Shown piece after piece: positions 1-6,937 of a stretch of 64,000 nucleotides of DNA; within the stretch, counting starts at the first letter, position 1; every line of letters starts with the position of its first letter. Location of the stretch: contig NZ_QPJK01000001.1 of assembly GCF_003337555.1 (NCBI RefSeq), forward strand, positions 62,001 through 126,000, written 5' to 3'. The notes beneath the pieces were generated by a model. The model was not told the DNA's origin, searched no databases, and saw only the letters and a list, made by a program, of their open reading frames with translations. Both the position numbers and the translations under genes were made by a program. Source of the stretch: Pseudorhodoferax soli (GTDB taxonomy: Bacteria > Pseudomonadota > Gammaproteobacteria > Burkholderiales > Burkholderiaceae_C).

Positions 1-979
1 GTGCCGGCGCCAGCGGCAATTCGCCGGCCATGGCACGGCGCGCACGCGCAACGGTCTGCTGCAGCGGCCGCCCCATGCGGCGCGCCCACAGCAGCGCCAT
101 GACGATGGCCGCCAGCAGGCTGGCCGCCACCGCGAGGCCGTTGTAGACCAGCAGCTGGCGCACCTGCGGGTGGTCCAGCCCCGACGGCATGCGGCCGACG
201 ATGCGCCAGCCCAGGGCGGGCACGGCGGCCACGGCCGCCAGCCAGGCGCGGCCGTCCCAGCGCAGCACGGGCGCAGCTGCCGCCGGCGCCGCGGCCGCCG
301 CCTGCAGCCAGGCCTGCAGGTCCGGCCGGTCGGGCGCGCCGGCGACGGTGTGCGCGACGACGTCGCCGCCCGGGCCGACCACCCACATGGGCGCGGCATC
401 GCCGCCCACCACCAGGGCCACCGTCCGCACCAGTGCCTCGGCCGACAGCTCGACCACGATGGCATGGCCCTGCCGATCGCGCACGGCGGCCGCCAGCGTC
501 GGCGCGCCGCTGACCGGCGACAGGTGGCCGCCGTCCCAGGCCATGCCAGCCCCGCCGGGCAGCGATGCGAACAGCCGGCTGCGCGACAGGTCGCGTCCAA
601 GCAGCGCGGCACGCCGGTCGCGCTGCGCACGTGGCAGCCCGAGCTGCTGGATCCGGCCATCGGGTCCGAGCCGGTACATCGCCACCGCCACCTGGGCGTT
701 GTCGATGCTGGTGTCGAGCAGGCTGTCGGCCTGGCCGGCCGGAACCTGGTCGAGCAGCATGCCCACCTGCGCCAGCTGGCCCTCCACGGTCTGCGGCAGC
801 AGCACCAGGCGCGCGGCCATGCCATCGACTTCGCGCTGCAGCAGCGCCTGACCCTGGCGCCCGATCTCGGGGATGCGGTAGAGCAGCAGCGCGCCGCCGG
901 CCAGCGCGGAGCTGACCAGCATCGCCACCAGCAGCAGGGCGGTCAGGTGGTCGGCGAGCCGCCAGGCGTGCGGCTTCAT
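1..979 (-). CDS. Sensor histidine kinase HK1, N-terminal part (cut by window edge)
   Basis: This is the first ~326 codons of a membrane sensor kinase whose catalytic part lies outside the window. It opens with a basic stretch (MKPHAWRLADHL), then a hydrophobic segment at about residues 12-35, a ~240-residue periplasmic region and a second hydrophobic segment just before a HAMP-like stretch (WARRMGRPLQQTVARA). The periplasmic region has the dCache-like landmarks of the seven paralogs upstream: a YRLGPDGRI strand, LLGRDLSRSRLF, and WVVGPGGDVVAHT. The start is an ATG whose first bases overlap the stop of HK2 (ATGA), so it is the last visible gene of the array. No SBP gene lies between it and HK2. 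The assignment as a kinase rests on paralogy with HK2-HK8, because the HisKA and ATPase domains are not visible. Confidence 0.85.
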   Translation of the reverse strand, partial: MKPHAWRLADHLTALLLVAMLVSSALAGGALLLYRIPEIGRQGQALLQREVDGMAARLVLLPQTVEGQLAQVGMLLDQVPAGQADSLLDTSIDNAQVAVAMYRLGPDGRIQQLGLPRAQRDRRAALLGRDLSRSRLFASLPGGAGMAWDGGHLSPVSGAPTLAAAVRDRQGHAIVVELSAEALVRTVALVVGGDAAPMWVVGPGGDVVAHTVAGAPDRPDLQAWLQAAAAAPAAAAPVLRWDGRAWLAAVAAVPALGWRIVGRMPSGLDHPQVRQLLVYNGLAVAASLLAAIVMALLWARRMGRPLQQTVARARRAMAGELPLAPA

Positions 980-3282
980 GGCAGCGGCTCCAGCGCAGCC
1001 GGCGCAGACTGCGGCGCCTCGCTCGGCAGGCGCAGCATGAAGCAGGCGCCCTGCCCCGGCACGCTGTGCACCGTCAGCGCGCCGCCCAGCACGTTGACCA
1101 CCGCGTTGTAGCTGATGTGCAGCCCCAGCCCGCTGCCGCCGCGGCCCATCCGGGTGGTCATGAAGGGCTCGAAGATGCGGTCGATGTGCTCCGGCGCGAT
1201 GCCCTTGCCGTCGTCGGCCACATGCAGCCAGAACTGGCCGTCGTCGGCGCGCCCGGCGGACAGCCGCACCGTGCCGTGGTCGCGCCCGTCGAAGCCGTGC
1301 AGCGCGGCGTTCTGGATCAGGTTGCCGATGGTCTGGCCCAGCGCGCCGGGGTAGCTGTCCAGCAGCAGGCCGGTGGCCGGCACCTCGGTCTCGATGCGGT
1401 AGGGCGTGCGGCTGAAGCTGGGCTGCAGGCTCACCACCATCTCGTGCACTACCTCGCCGAGCTCGAAGCGGCGGCGCCGCGCACTGGTCTGGTCCACCGC
1501 CACCTGCTTGAAGCTCTGCACCAGGTCGGCGGCGCGGCGCAGGTTGCGCTGCGCGATGTCGATGCCCTGCTCCACGCTGTCGGTCAGCTGGCGCAGGTCG
1601 GCACGCCGGATGCCGGACTGCGCCAGCGCGCGGAAGCGGCGCGCCTCGTCGGCCACCGCGCTGACCGCCATCACGCCATTGCCCAACGGCGTGTTCAGCT
1701 CGTGTGCGACGCCGGCCACCAGCGCGCCCAGCGCGGCCATCTTCTCCGAATGCACCAGTTCGTCCTGCGCCAGGCGCAGCTGCTCGGCCGTGCGTGCCAG
1801 CTGCGCGTTGGCATCGGACAGGGCCTGCGTGCGCTGCGCCACGCGCTGCTCCAGCTCCTGGTTCAGCGCCTGCAGTTCGCGCTCGACACAGCGCAGCGCC
1901 GTCACGTCCACGTTGGTCCACACCACCCAGTGCGCGTTCGGCAGGCGCACGCGCTGGCCGAAAGACAGCATCTGCACCGGCTGGCCGTCGCGGCGCCACA
2001 TCGGAATCTCCAGCGCCATGCTGTCGCCCTGCATGGGCGCGATCCGCGCCAGTTGCTCGGCCGAAAACACGCCGACCTCCACGGCGGTGCGTCCCAGCAC
2101 GTCCTCGCGCCGGTGCCCCAGCACGCGGCACCAGGCCTCGTTCACGTCGAGCGCGCGGCCGCCGTTGTCGGCGTCGACCACAGCGGCGGCCACCGGCACG
2201 GCATTGAAGATGGCCTGGAACTTCTGCTGGCGCGCCTGCAGCGCAGCCGCCATGCCCTCGAGATCGCTGGAGACGGCGTTGAACTCGCGCACGCTGCCGC
2301 GCGGCCAGCTGTGGCCCGCGGCAGCGCCGGCGGTCGTGCGCGCCGCGCGCGCCAGGATGTCCTGCAGCGACCGGCTCATGCGGCGGGCCCAGACCGACGC
2401 GATCCACAGGCCGATGGCGACGGAGCCGGCGACGACGACGGCCGCGTAAGGCAGCAACTCGCGCACGGCGGGATGGGCCCAGCCGGCCGGCGTGCGGCCA
2501 ACCACGACCCAGCCCAGCCGCGTGGCCGGCACCGCCACGGCCCAGTAGCTGCGCTGCTCCAGCGAGAAGCCGCCCGGCGGCTCGGTGCCAGCGAGCGCCG
2601 CCTGCAGCAGCGGCCAGCCGTCCAGCTGCAGCTGCCCCACGTAGCGGCCCTGTTCGGTGTCGGCGCGGATGTTGGCAGTGCCATCCACCAGCCAGACATC
2701 GGACGTGCGGTCGTCCGCCGCGGTCTGCATCACCTCCTGCAGGAACGCGGCCGACGCCTCACCGATCAGCACGGCACCGTCGTTGCGGCGGTAGGCCAGG
2801 CCGACGGCCGGCGTGCTGCCGAGCAGCGACGGCTGGCTGCCGCTCCAGGCGGCGTCGCGGCCCGTGCGCACACCGCGGTACAGCGGGTTGTCCGACAGGT
2901 CGCGCCCGACCCACTCGGCCGCCAAGCCCGCGGCAGGCAGCGCCAGCGCACGCACCTGCCCAGCTGGCGACAGCAGGTACAGCGCCTGGAACTCCTGGCC
3001 GGCGCCCACATGGGTCTGCAGCAGCGCGCCGTCGGCCGCCGCGTCGTCGCCGCGCAGCACGGCAGCCAGCAGGATCAGGCGCGCCTGGCGTGCCGCCAGC
3101 AGCAGGTCCATGCGCGCGGCCACGTCGTGGGTCTGCTGGCGCAACAGGCGCCGGCTGTCCAGTTCGAGCTGCGGCAGCCGCCACAGCAGCCCGGAGACGA
3201 CGATCACCGTGAAGCTCAGCCCCATGGTGGCCAGCAACAAGGCCGCCAGGTGGCTGCGCAGACGCCAGGCCCGCTGCTTCAT
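976..3282 (-). CDS. Sensor histidine kinase HK2 (dCache-HAMP-PAS-HisKA-HATPase)
   Basis: A 768-residue inner-membrane hybrid-less sensor kinase. Hydrophobic segments at about 12-34 and 276-298 bracket a periplasmic dCache-like sensor (GRDLSDNPLYRGV near 127; WLVDGTANIRADT near 197). A HAMP-like linker, a PAS domain (about 355-465, DVNEAWCRVLGHRREDVLGRT) and a coiled coil (LNQELEQRVAQRTQAL) lead to HisKA with HELNTP, phosphoacceptor His527. The ATPase domain is complete: N box NLIQNAALHGF (654), DDGKGI (690), FEPFMTT, GRGGSGLGLHI. There is no receiver domain, so phosphate must go to a separate regulator. I chose the ATG at 3282 because it overlaps the HK3 stop (ATGA) and starts the conserved WRLRSHLAALL segment; the longer reading upstream is another frame of HK3. 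No SBP gene sits between HK3 and HK2. The ligand is unknown. Confidence 0.93.
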   Translation of the reverse strand: MKQRAWRLRSHLAALLLATMGLSFTVIVVSGLLWRLPQLELDSRRLLRQQTHDVAARMDLLLAARQARLILLAAVLRGDDAAADGALLQTHVGAGQEFQALYLLSPAGQVRALALPAAGLAAEWVGRDLSDNPLYRGVRTGRDAAWSGSQPSLLGSTPAVGLAYRRNDGAVLIGEASAAFLQEVMQTAADDRTSDVWLVDGTANIRADTEQGRYVGQLQLDGWPLLQAALAGTEPPGGFSLEQRSYWAVAVPATRLGWVVVGRTPAGWAHPAVRELLPYAAVVVAGSVAIGLWIASVWARRMSRSLQDILARAARTTAGAAAGHSWPRGSVREFNAVSSDLEGMAAALQARQQKFQAIFNAVPVAAAVVDADNGGRALDVNEAWCRVLGHRREDVLGRTAVEVGVFSAEQLARIAPMQGDSMALEIPMWRRDGQPVQMLSFGQRVRLPNAHWVVWTNVDVTALRCVERELQALNQELEQRVAQRTQALSDANAQLARTAEQLRLAQDELVHSEKMAALGALVAGVAHELNTPLGNGVMAVSAVADEARRFRALAQSGIRRADLRQLTDSVEQGIDIAQRNLRRAADLVQSFKQVAVDQTSARRRRFELGEVVHEMVVSLQPSFSRTPYRIETEVPATGLLLDSYPGALGQTIGNLIQNAALHGFDGRDHGTVRLSAGRADDGQFWLHVADDGKGIAPEHIDRIFEPFMTTRMGRGGSGLGLHISYNAVVNVLGGALTVHSVPGQGACFMLRLPSEAPQSAPAALEPLP

Positions 3283-5627
3283 GCAGAGCCCATGGCGCCG
3301 AAGTCGCTCGGCCGTTGCGCTGGCGCGCTGGCCGGCAGCCGCAGTTCGAAGCGGCTGCCCTCGCCCTCCACGCTGCGCACCGTCAACGTGCCGCCCAGCA
3401 CATCGACGACCGCGTTGTGGCTGATGTGCAGGCCCAGGCCCGTCCCCGCGCGCCCCATCTTCGTCGTCATGAAGGGCTCGAAGATGTGGTCGACGTGCTC
3501 GGGCGCGATGGGGTGCCCGTCGTCGGCCACGCACAGCCAGATGCGCCGGTCGTCAGCGCAAGTGGCGTCGCGCCCAGCGGTGATCCGCACCGTACCGCGG
3601 TCGCGGCCTTCGAAACCGTGCAGCAGCGCGTTCTGAACCAGGTTGCTCAGCGCCTGGCCCAGCGCGCCGGGGTAGCTGTCCAGCTGCAAGCCGCTCGCAG
3701 GCACGTCCACCTCGATGCGGTAGGGTGTGCGGCTGAAGCTGGGCCGCAGGCTCACCACGGTCTCGTGCACGACCTCGCTGATCTCGAAGCGGCGCCGCTG
3801 CGAACTGGTCTGGTCCACCGCGACCTGCTTGAAACTCTGGACCAACTCTGCCGCGCGGCGCAGATTGCGTTCTGCGATGTCCACGCACTGCGCCACGCTG
3901 TCCACCAGTTGCGCCAGATCGGCCCGTTTCACACCGTCGGCCGCGCCCGCCTTGAAGCGTTGCATGGCATGGGCCAGGGCGCTGACCGCCATGACGCCAT
4001 TGCCCAGCGGCGTGTTCAGTTCGTGCGCCACACCCGCCACCAGATGGCCGAGCGCCGCCATTTTCTCGGAGCGCACCAGTTCGTCCTGGGCCGTGCGCAA
4101 CTGCGCCACCGTTTGGGACAGCGCCTCGTGGGATGCCGCCAGGGCCGCGGTGCGCCGCTCCACGCGCGCTTCGAGTTGCTGGTTGAGATCGCGCAGCTCG
4201 GCTTCGATGCGGCGCATCGGGCTCACGTCCACACACACGCCGATGGTCAGCCTTGCGCTGGGCAGATCCACCAACCTGCCATACAGCTGCATCATCAGCC
4301 TGGAGCCATCGCCGCGCAGGAGCCAGGCGTCTTCGAGTGCCTCGTTGTTCAACACGCGTTGCTGCACGCGCGCGGCCGCTCCGTCATCCGTCCACAGCCC
4401 GATTTCGCGCGACGTGCGTCCGAGAACCTGCGCGCGGTCGCGCCCCAGCTCGCGGCACCAGACACTGTTGACGTCCACAAACCGGTACTCGTTGTCGCGG
4501 TCGCGTACCGTCATCGGCACGGGTGCTGCATTGAAGATGGCCTGGGCTGTCTGCTCGCGCTCCTGCAGCGTCATCGCCATCCGCTCCAGATCACTCGACA
4601 GGCGGTTGAACTCCGCAACCGACCCGTGTGGCCAGGACAGATCCAGCGCGCCGCCGGCCGTGGTCTGCGCCGCCCGGGCCACGATCCTCTGCAACGGCCG
4701 CACCAAGCGGCTGGCCCAGAACGGCGCCATCAGCAAGCCGATCACGGCACAAGCTGCGAACGCCGTGGCCACGTGCAGCACCAGGGTCAACACCTCCGGG
4801 TTGGCCAGCCCCGCCGGGGCCTTCGCAACGAAGTACCAGTCCAGCGCACGGGAATGGGCAGCGGCCACATGGAAGTCGCCGCCCTGAAAGCGCAGGCGCG
4901 TCGCCACCTCGCGGCCTTGCAGCAGATCCTGCATCAGCGGCCAGTTGCGAATGTTGAGCTTGCCCACGTCGTCGCCCTGGCCCGTGTGCGCGATGATCTC
5001 GCCGCTCCGGTCGACGACCCAGATGGACGACGAGCGCCCGCCCGCGGCCAGTTCGACCGTGCCCAGCAAGGTACCGATCGGTACTTCGGCAATCATCACG
5101 TGGCCGTCACCGTCCCGATAGGCCATGCCGGCAGTGAGATCGCCCGTCAAGATGGAGCGGTACCTGCCGCTCCAGACGACGCCGGTCTTCGTGGGAACAG
5201 CGCGGAACAGGCTGTTGGCCGACACGTCGCTGCCCAGCAGATCGGCGCGCCGCGCCTGCAGCGCGGCCGGCAAGCCCACCGCCTCCACGCGGCCTTGCGC
5301 AGAGACCCGGTAGACCACGCGCAGCGTGTTTCCATTGCGCACGCTCTTGTCGAGCAAGCTGTTGTAATGCTGCGGCGCCATGTCGTGCAGCAGAAGCTCC
5401 ACCAGCTCGAGCCGGGTCTGCCGCGTGCGCAACAGCAGTTCCATGCGCTCGGCCATCTCGCCCACCTCATGGCGCAGCGCGACCCGGCTGGCACGCTCCA
5501 GCCGCGGAATGCCATAGGCCAGCACCACGGCGCCCACCACCGCCAGCGTCAGCAGCATCGTCGCCATCAGCAGCGCCGACAGATGGCTGCGCAGCGACCA
5601 AACGCCCCAGGCTGCCGCGTGCCGCAT
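3279..5627 (-). CDS. Sensor histidine kinase HK3, partner of SBP-D
   Basis: A 782-residue paralog of HK2. Membrane segments lie at about 17-40 and 280-303. The periplasmic domain carries YRVSAQGRVEAVG, LLGSDVSANSLFRAV, IAEVPIGTLL and WVVDRSGEIIAHT. PAS spans about 362-470 (FVDVNSVWCRELGRDRAQV), then LNQQLEARVERRTAAL, HELNTP with His535, and an intact ATPase core (NLVQNALLHGF, DDGHPI, FEPFMTT, GRAGTGLGLHI). DDGHPI deviates from the DDGxGI of the other copies: the glycine of the G1 box is Pro here, so activity could be altered. The start can be GTG 5630 or ATG 5627; both overlap the SBP-D stop (GTGATG). I used the ATG. It is translationally coupled to SBP-D, which makes them a likely receptor pair. 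Confidence 0.92.
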   Translation of the reverse strand: MRHAAAWGVWSLRSHLSALLMATMLLTLAVVGAVVLAYGIPRLERASRVALRHEVGEMAERMELLLRTRQTRLELVELLLHDMAPQHYNSLLDKSVRNGNTLRVVYRVSAQGRVEAVGLPAALQARRADLLGSDVSANSLFRAVPTKTGVVWSGRYRSILTGDLTAGMAYRDGDGHVMIAEVPIGTLLGTVELAAGGRSSSIWVVDRSGEIIAHTGQGDDVGKLNIRNWPLMQDLLQGREVATRLRFQGGDFHVAAAHSRALDWYFVAKAPAGLANPEVLTLVLHVATAFAACAVIGLLMAPFWASRLVRPLQRIVARAAQTTAGGALDLSWPHGSVAEFNRLSSDLERMAMTLQEREQTAQAIFNAAPVPMTVRDRDNEYRFVDVNSVWCRELGRDRAQVLGRTSREIGLWTDDGAAARVQQRVLNNEALEDAWLLRGDGSRLMMQLYGRLVDLPSARLTIGVCVDVSPMRRIEAELRDLNQQLEARVERRTAALAASHEALSQTVAQLRTAQDELVRSEKMAALGHLVAGVAHELNTPLGNGVMAVSALAHAMQRFKAGAADGVKRADLAQLVDSVAQCVDIAERNLRRAAELVQSFKQVAVDQTSSQRRRFEISEVVHETVVSLRPSFSRTPYRIEVDVPASGLQLDSYPGALGQALSNLVQNALLHGFEGRDRGTVRITAGRDATCADDRRIWLCVADDGHPIAPEHVDHIFEPFMTTKMGRAGTGLGLHISHNAVVDVLGGTLTVRSVEGEGSRFELRLPASAPAQRPSDFGAMGSA

Positions 5628-6829
5628 CACAGGGGCACGAACTGGCCGTTGCGCACGATGCTGTAGTACGCAGCACGCGCACTGTCACCGAAGCGGTCGA
5701 AGCGGATCGGCTCCTGCACGCCCTGGTAGGGCTGGTTGCGCAGCACGGCATCGCGCAAGGACTCACCCTGCGCGGAGCGCGCCAAGGCCTCGGTGGCCAC
5801 CGTCACAGCGTCGTAGGAAAAGATTGCGCTGTAGGTGGGCTCCCGGCCAAAGCGCGCCATGTAGGCACGGTGGAAGGCCTGGTAGCCCGGCGAGGTGTCC
5901 GCGCGGTCGTGGGCCTGCGCCACCAGCATGCCTTCGACGGCCTGGCCACCCAGTTCGATCAGCGCCTCGCTGCCGTAGACCGCCGTGATCGGGATGCCTC
6001 GCGTCTGCTTGACCGCCTGCTGCGCAATCAGCGCCGCGTCCACGCTGGTGGTGCACGCCACCAGCCCGTCCGGCCGGCCGACCAACATGGTGCGCACCAC
6101 GTTCTCGAACGAGGTGTCCGGGTCGCGGCCGAACTCTGCGTCGGCCACCACCGTGCCCCCGAGTTCGGTGAATGCCAGCCGGAAGTCGTCGCGCAAGGAC
6201 ACGTAGTACGCGGGATTGCGCACGTCGGTGGCCAAAGCCACACGCCGTTGGCCACGTTCATACAGCCGGCGCGCCAGGTCACGCGCGTTGTCGCGGGTCG
6301 TGCGGTTGAGCCGGACCAGGTAGTCGTTCTTGCCCGCCAACGCCACAGCCGACACGACAGGGCTCAGCACCAGCAACCGGGCCTTGTCGATCTGCGGCAG
6401 CATCTGCACGGCGACATCGCTCGAATAGGGGCCGATCACGGTGTCGACCCGCGCATCGATCAGCGCTTGCACCGCCGCGGTGGCCTTCTCCGGGCCCGTG
6501 CCGTAGTCCTGCACGACCAGCTCCAGTTGCCGCCCCGCCACGCCACCTGCCTGGTTGCGCTCCTCGATGGCCAGCATCACCCCGTTGCGTCCGTCCTCGC
6601 TGAACACCGCCGTGCGGTCGGACAGGCCTACCAGCAAGCCGATGCGGATCGGCGGCTTGGGACCGCAGCCTGCGAGGCAGCACGCTGCCACAAGGAGGCA
6701 GGCCAACGACCGCCTCCGCCAGTTCTTGCAACCAGCCTCCTCGGCCCAGGTGCTGCGCAGGCCTGTCGGCGTGCTCGCGTGGACGTCCTCGTCGTCGCCG
6801 AAGAACTCCCTCGATTCTTGTTCATTCAT
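5627..6829 (-). CDS. SBP-D: leucine-binding-type periplasmic binding protein with a response-regulator relic at its N-terminus
   Basis: A 400-residue protein. From about residue 60 it is a type I periplasmic binding protein of the LivJ family: IRIGLLVGLSDRTAVF, SEDGRNGVMLAIEERNQAGG, IGPYSSDVAVQMLP, and the C-terminal YSIVRNGQFVPL. A lipoprotein signal is visible at 36-55 (NWRRRSLACLL then LAGC, lipid Cys55). The first 26 residues are not part of any SBP; they match the N-terminus of the response regulator at 22022-24250 (see the separate relic entry), so the signal has an abnormally long n-region. No better in-frame start lies nearer the lipobox. There are no ABC permease or ATPase neighbours. 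It probably binds a small ligand in the periplasm and presents it to HK3, which starts at its stop codon; transport would need subunits encoded elsewhere. Confidence 0.88.
   Translation of the reverse strand: MNEQESREFFGDDEDVHASTPTGLRSTWAEEAGCKNWRRRSLACLLVAACCLAGCGPKPPIRIGLLVGLSDRTAVFSEDGRNGVMLAIEERNQAGGVAGRQLELVVQDYGTGPEKATAAVQALIDARVDTVIGPYSSDVAVQMLPQIDKARLLVLSPVVSAVALAGKNDYLVRLNRTTRDNARDLARRLYERGQRRVALATDVRNPAYYVSLRDDFRLAFTELGGTVVADAEFGRDPDTSFENVVRTMLVGRPDGLVACTTSVDAALIAQQAVKQTRGIPITAVYGSEALIELGGQAVEGMLVAQAHDRADTSPGYQAFHRAYMARFGREPTYSAIFSYDAVTVATEALARSAQGESLRDAVLRNQPYQGVQEPIRFDRFGDSARAAYYSIVRNGQFVPL
6752..6829 (-). pseudogene. Relic of a response-regulator 5' end, fused in frame to SBP-D
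   Basis: The first 26 codons of SBP-D read MNEQESREFF, then DDEDVHASTPTGLRS. The intact regulator at 24250 begins MNDQELLEFV and, after 20 further residues, has DDDADVHESTAFGLRG around its REC acidic pocket. Both blocks and their order match, so an ancestral REC gene start was joined to an SBP signal peptide by at least two deletions: one between the blocks and one from the REC domain to the SBP start. The relic marks where a second response-regulator gene once headed this half of the array. It keeps the acidic pair but no phosphoacceptor Asp, so it cannot act as a receiver. Confidence 0.75.
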
Positions 6830-6937
6830 ATCGTCACCGAACGATGAGATGGGCTTGGAAACATCGACGCTGCGTGTTCGATTGCAACAGTGGCAACCTG
6901 CACCCGCAACTGGAAAATCTGCCAGTGCACCGCACGC
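6830..6937 (-). promoter_or_regulatory. Only sizeable gap in the kinase array; probable promoter region for SBP-D, HK3, HK2, HK1
   Basis: These 108 bases separate the HK4 stop from the SBP-D/relic start, while all other junctions of the array overlap or lie 2 bases apart. The position upstream of a response-regulator relic suggests that a second transcript begins here. I see no convincing -35/-10 pair. A TGTTGCAA string on the minus strand, ending about 52 bases before the ATG (TTGCAA at 6882-6887), is also present about 36 bases before the intact regulator (TTGCAA at 24286-24291), which fits a duplicated promoter region. Confidence 0.4.

Noticed and set aside
1066-3636. Long plus-strand open frames opposite the kinases (here, and at 3315-5666, 6890-9304, 10320-12551 and others)
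   Set aside because: All mirror real minus-strand kinases and show the same His/Gln/Arg-rich shadow composition without start signals.
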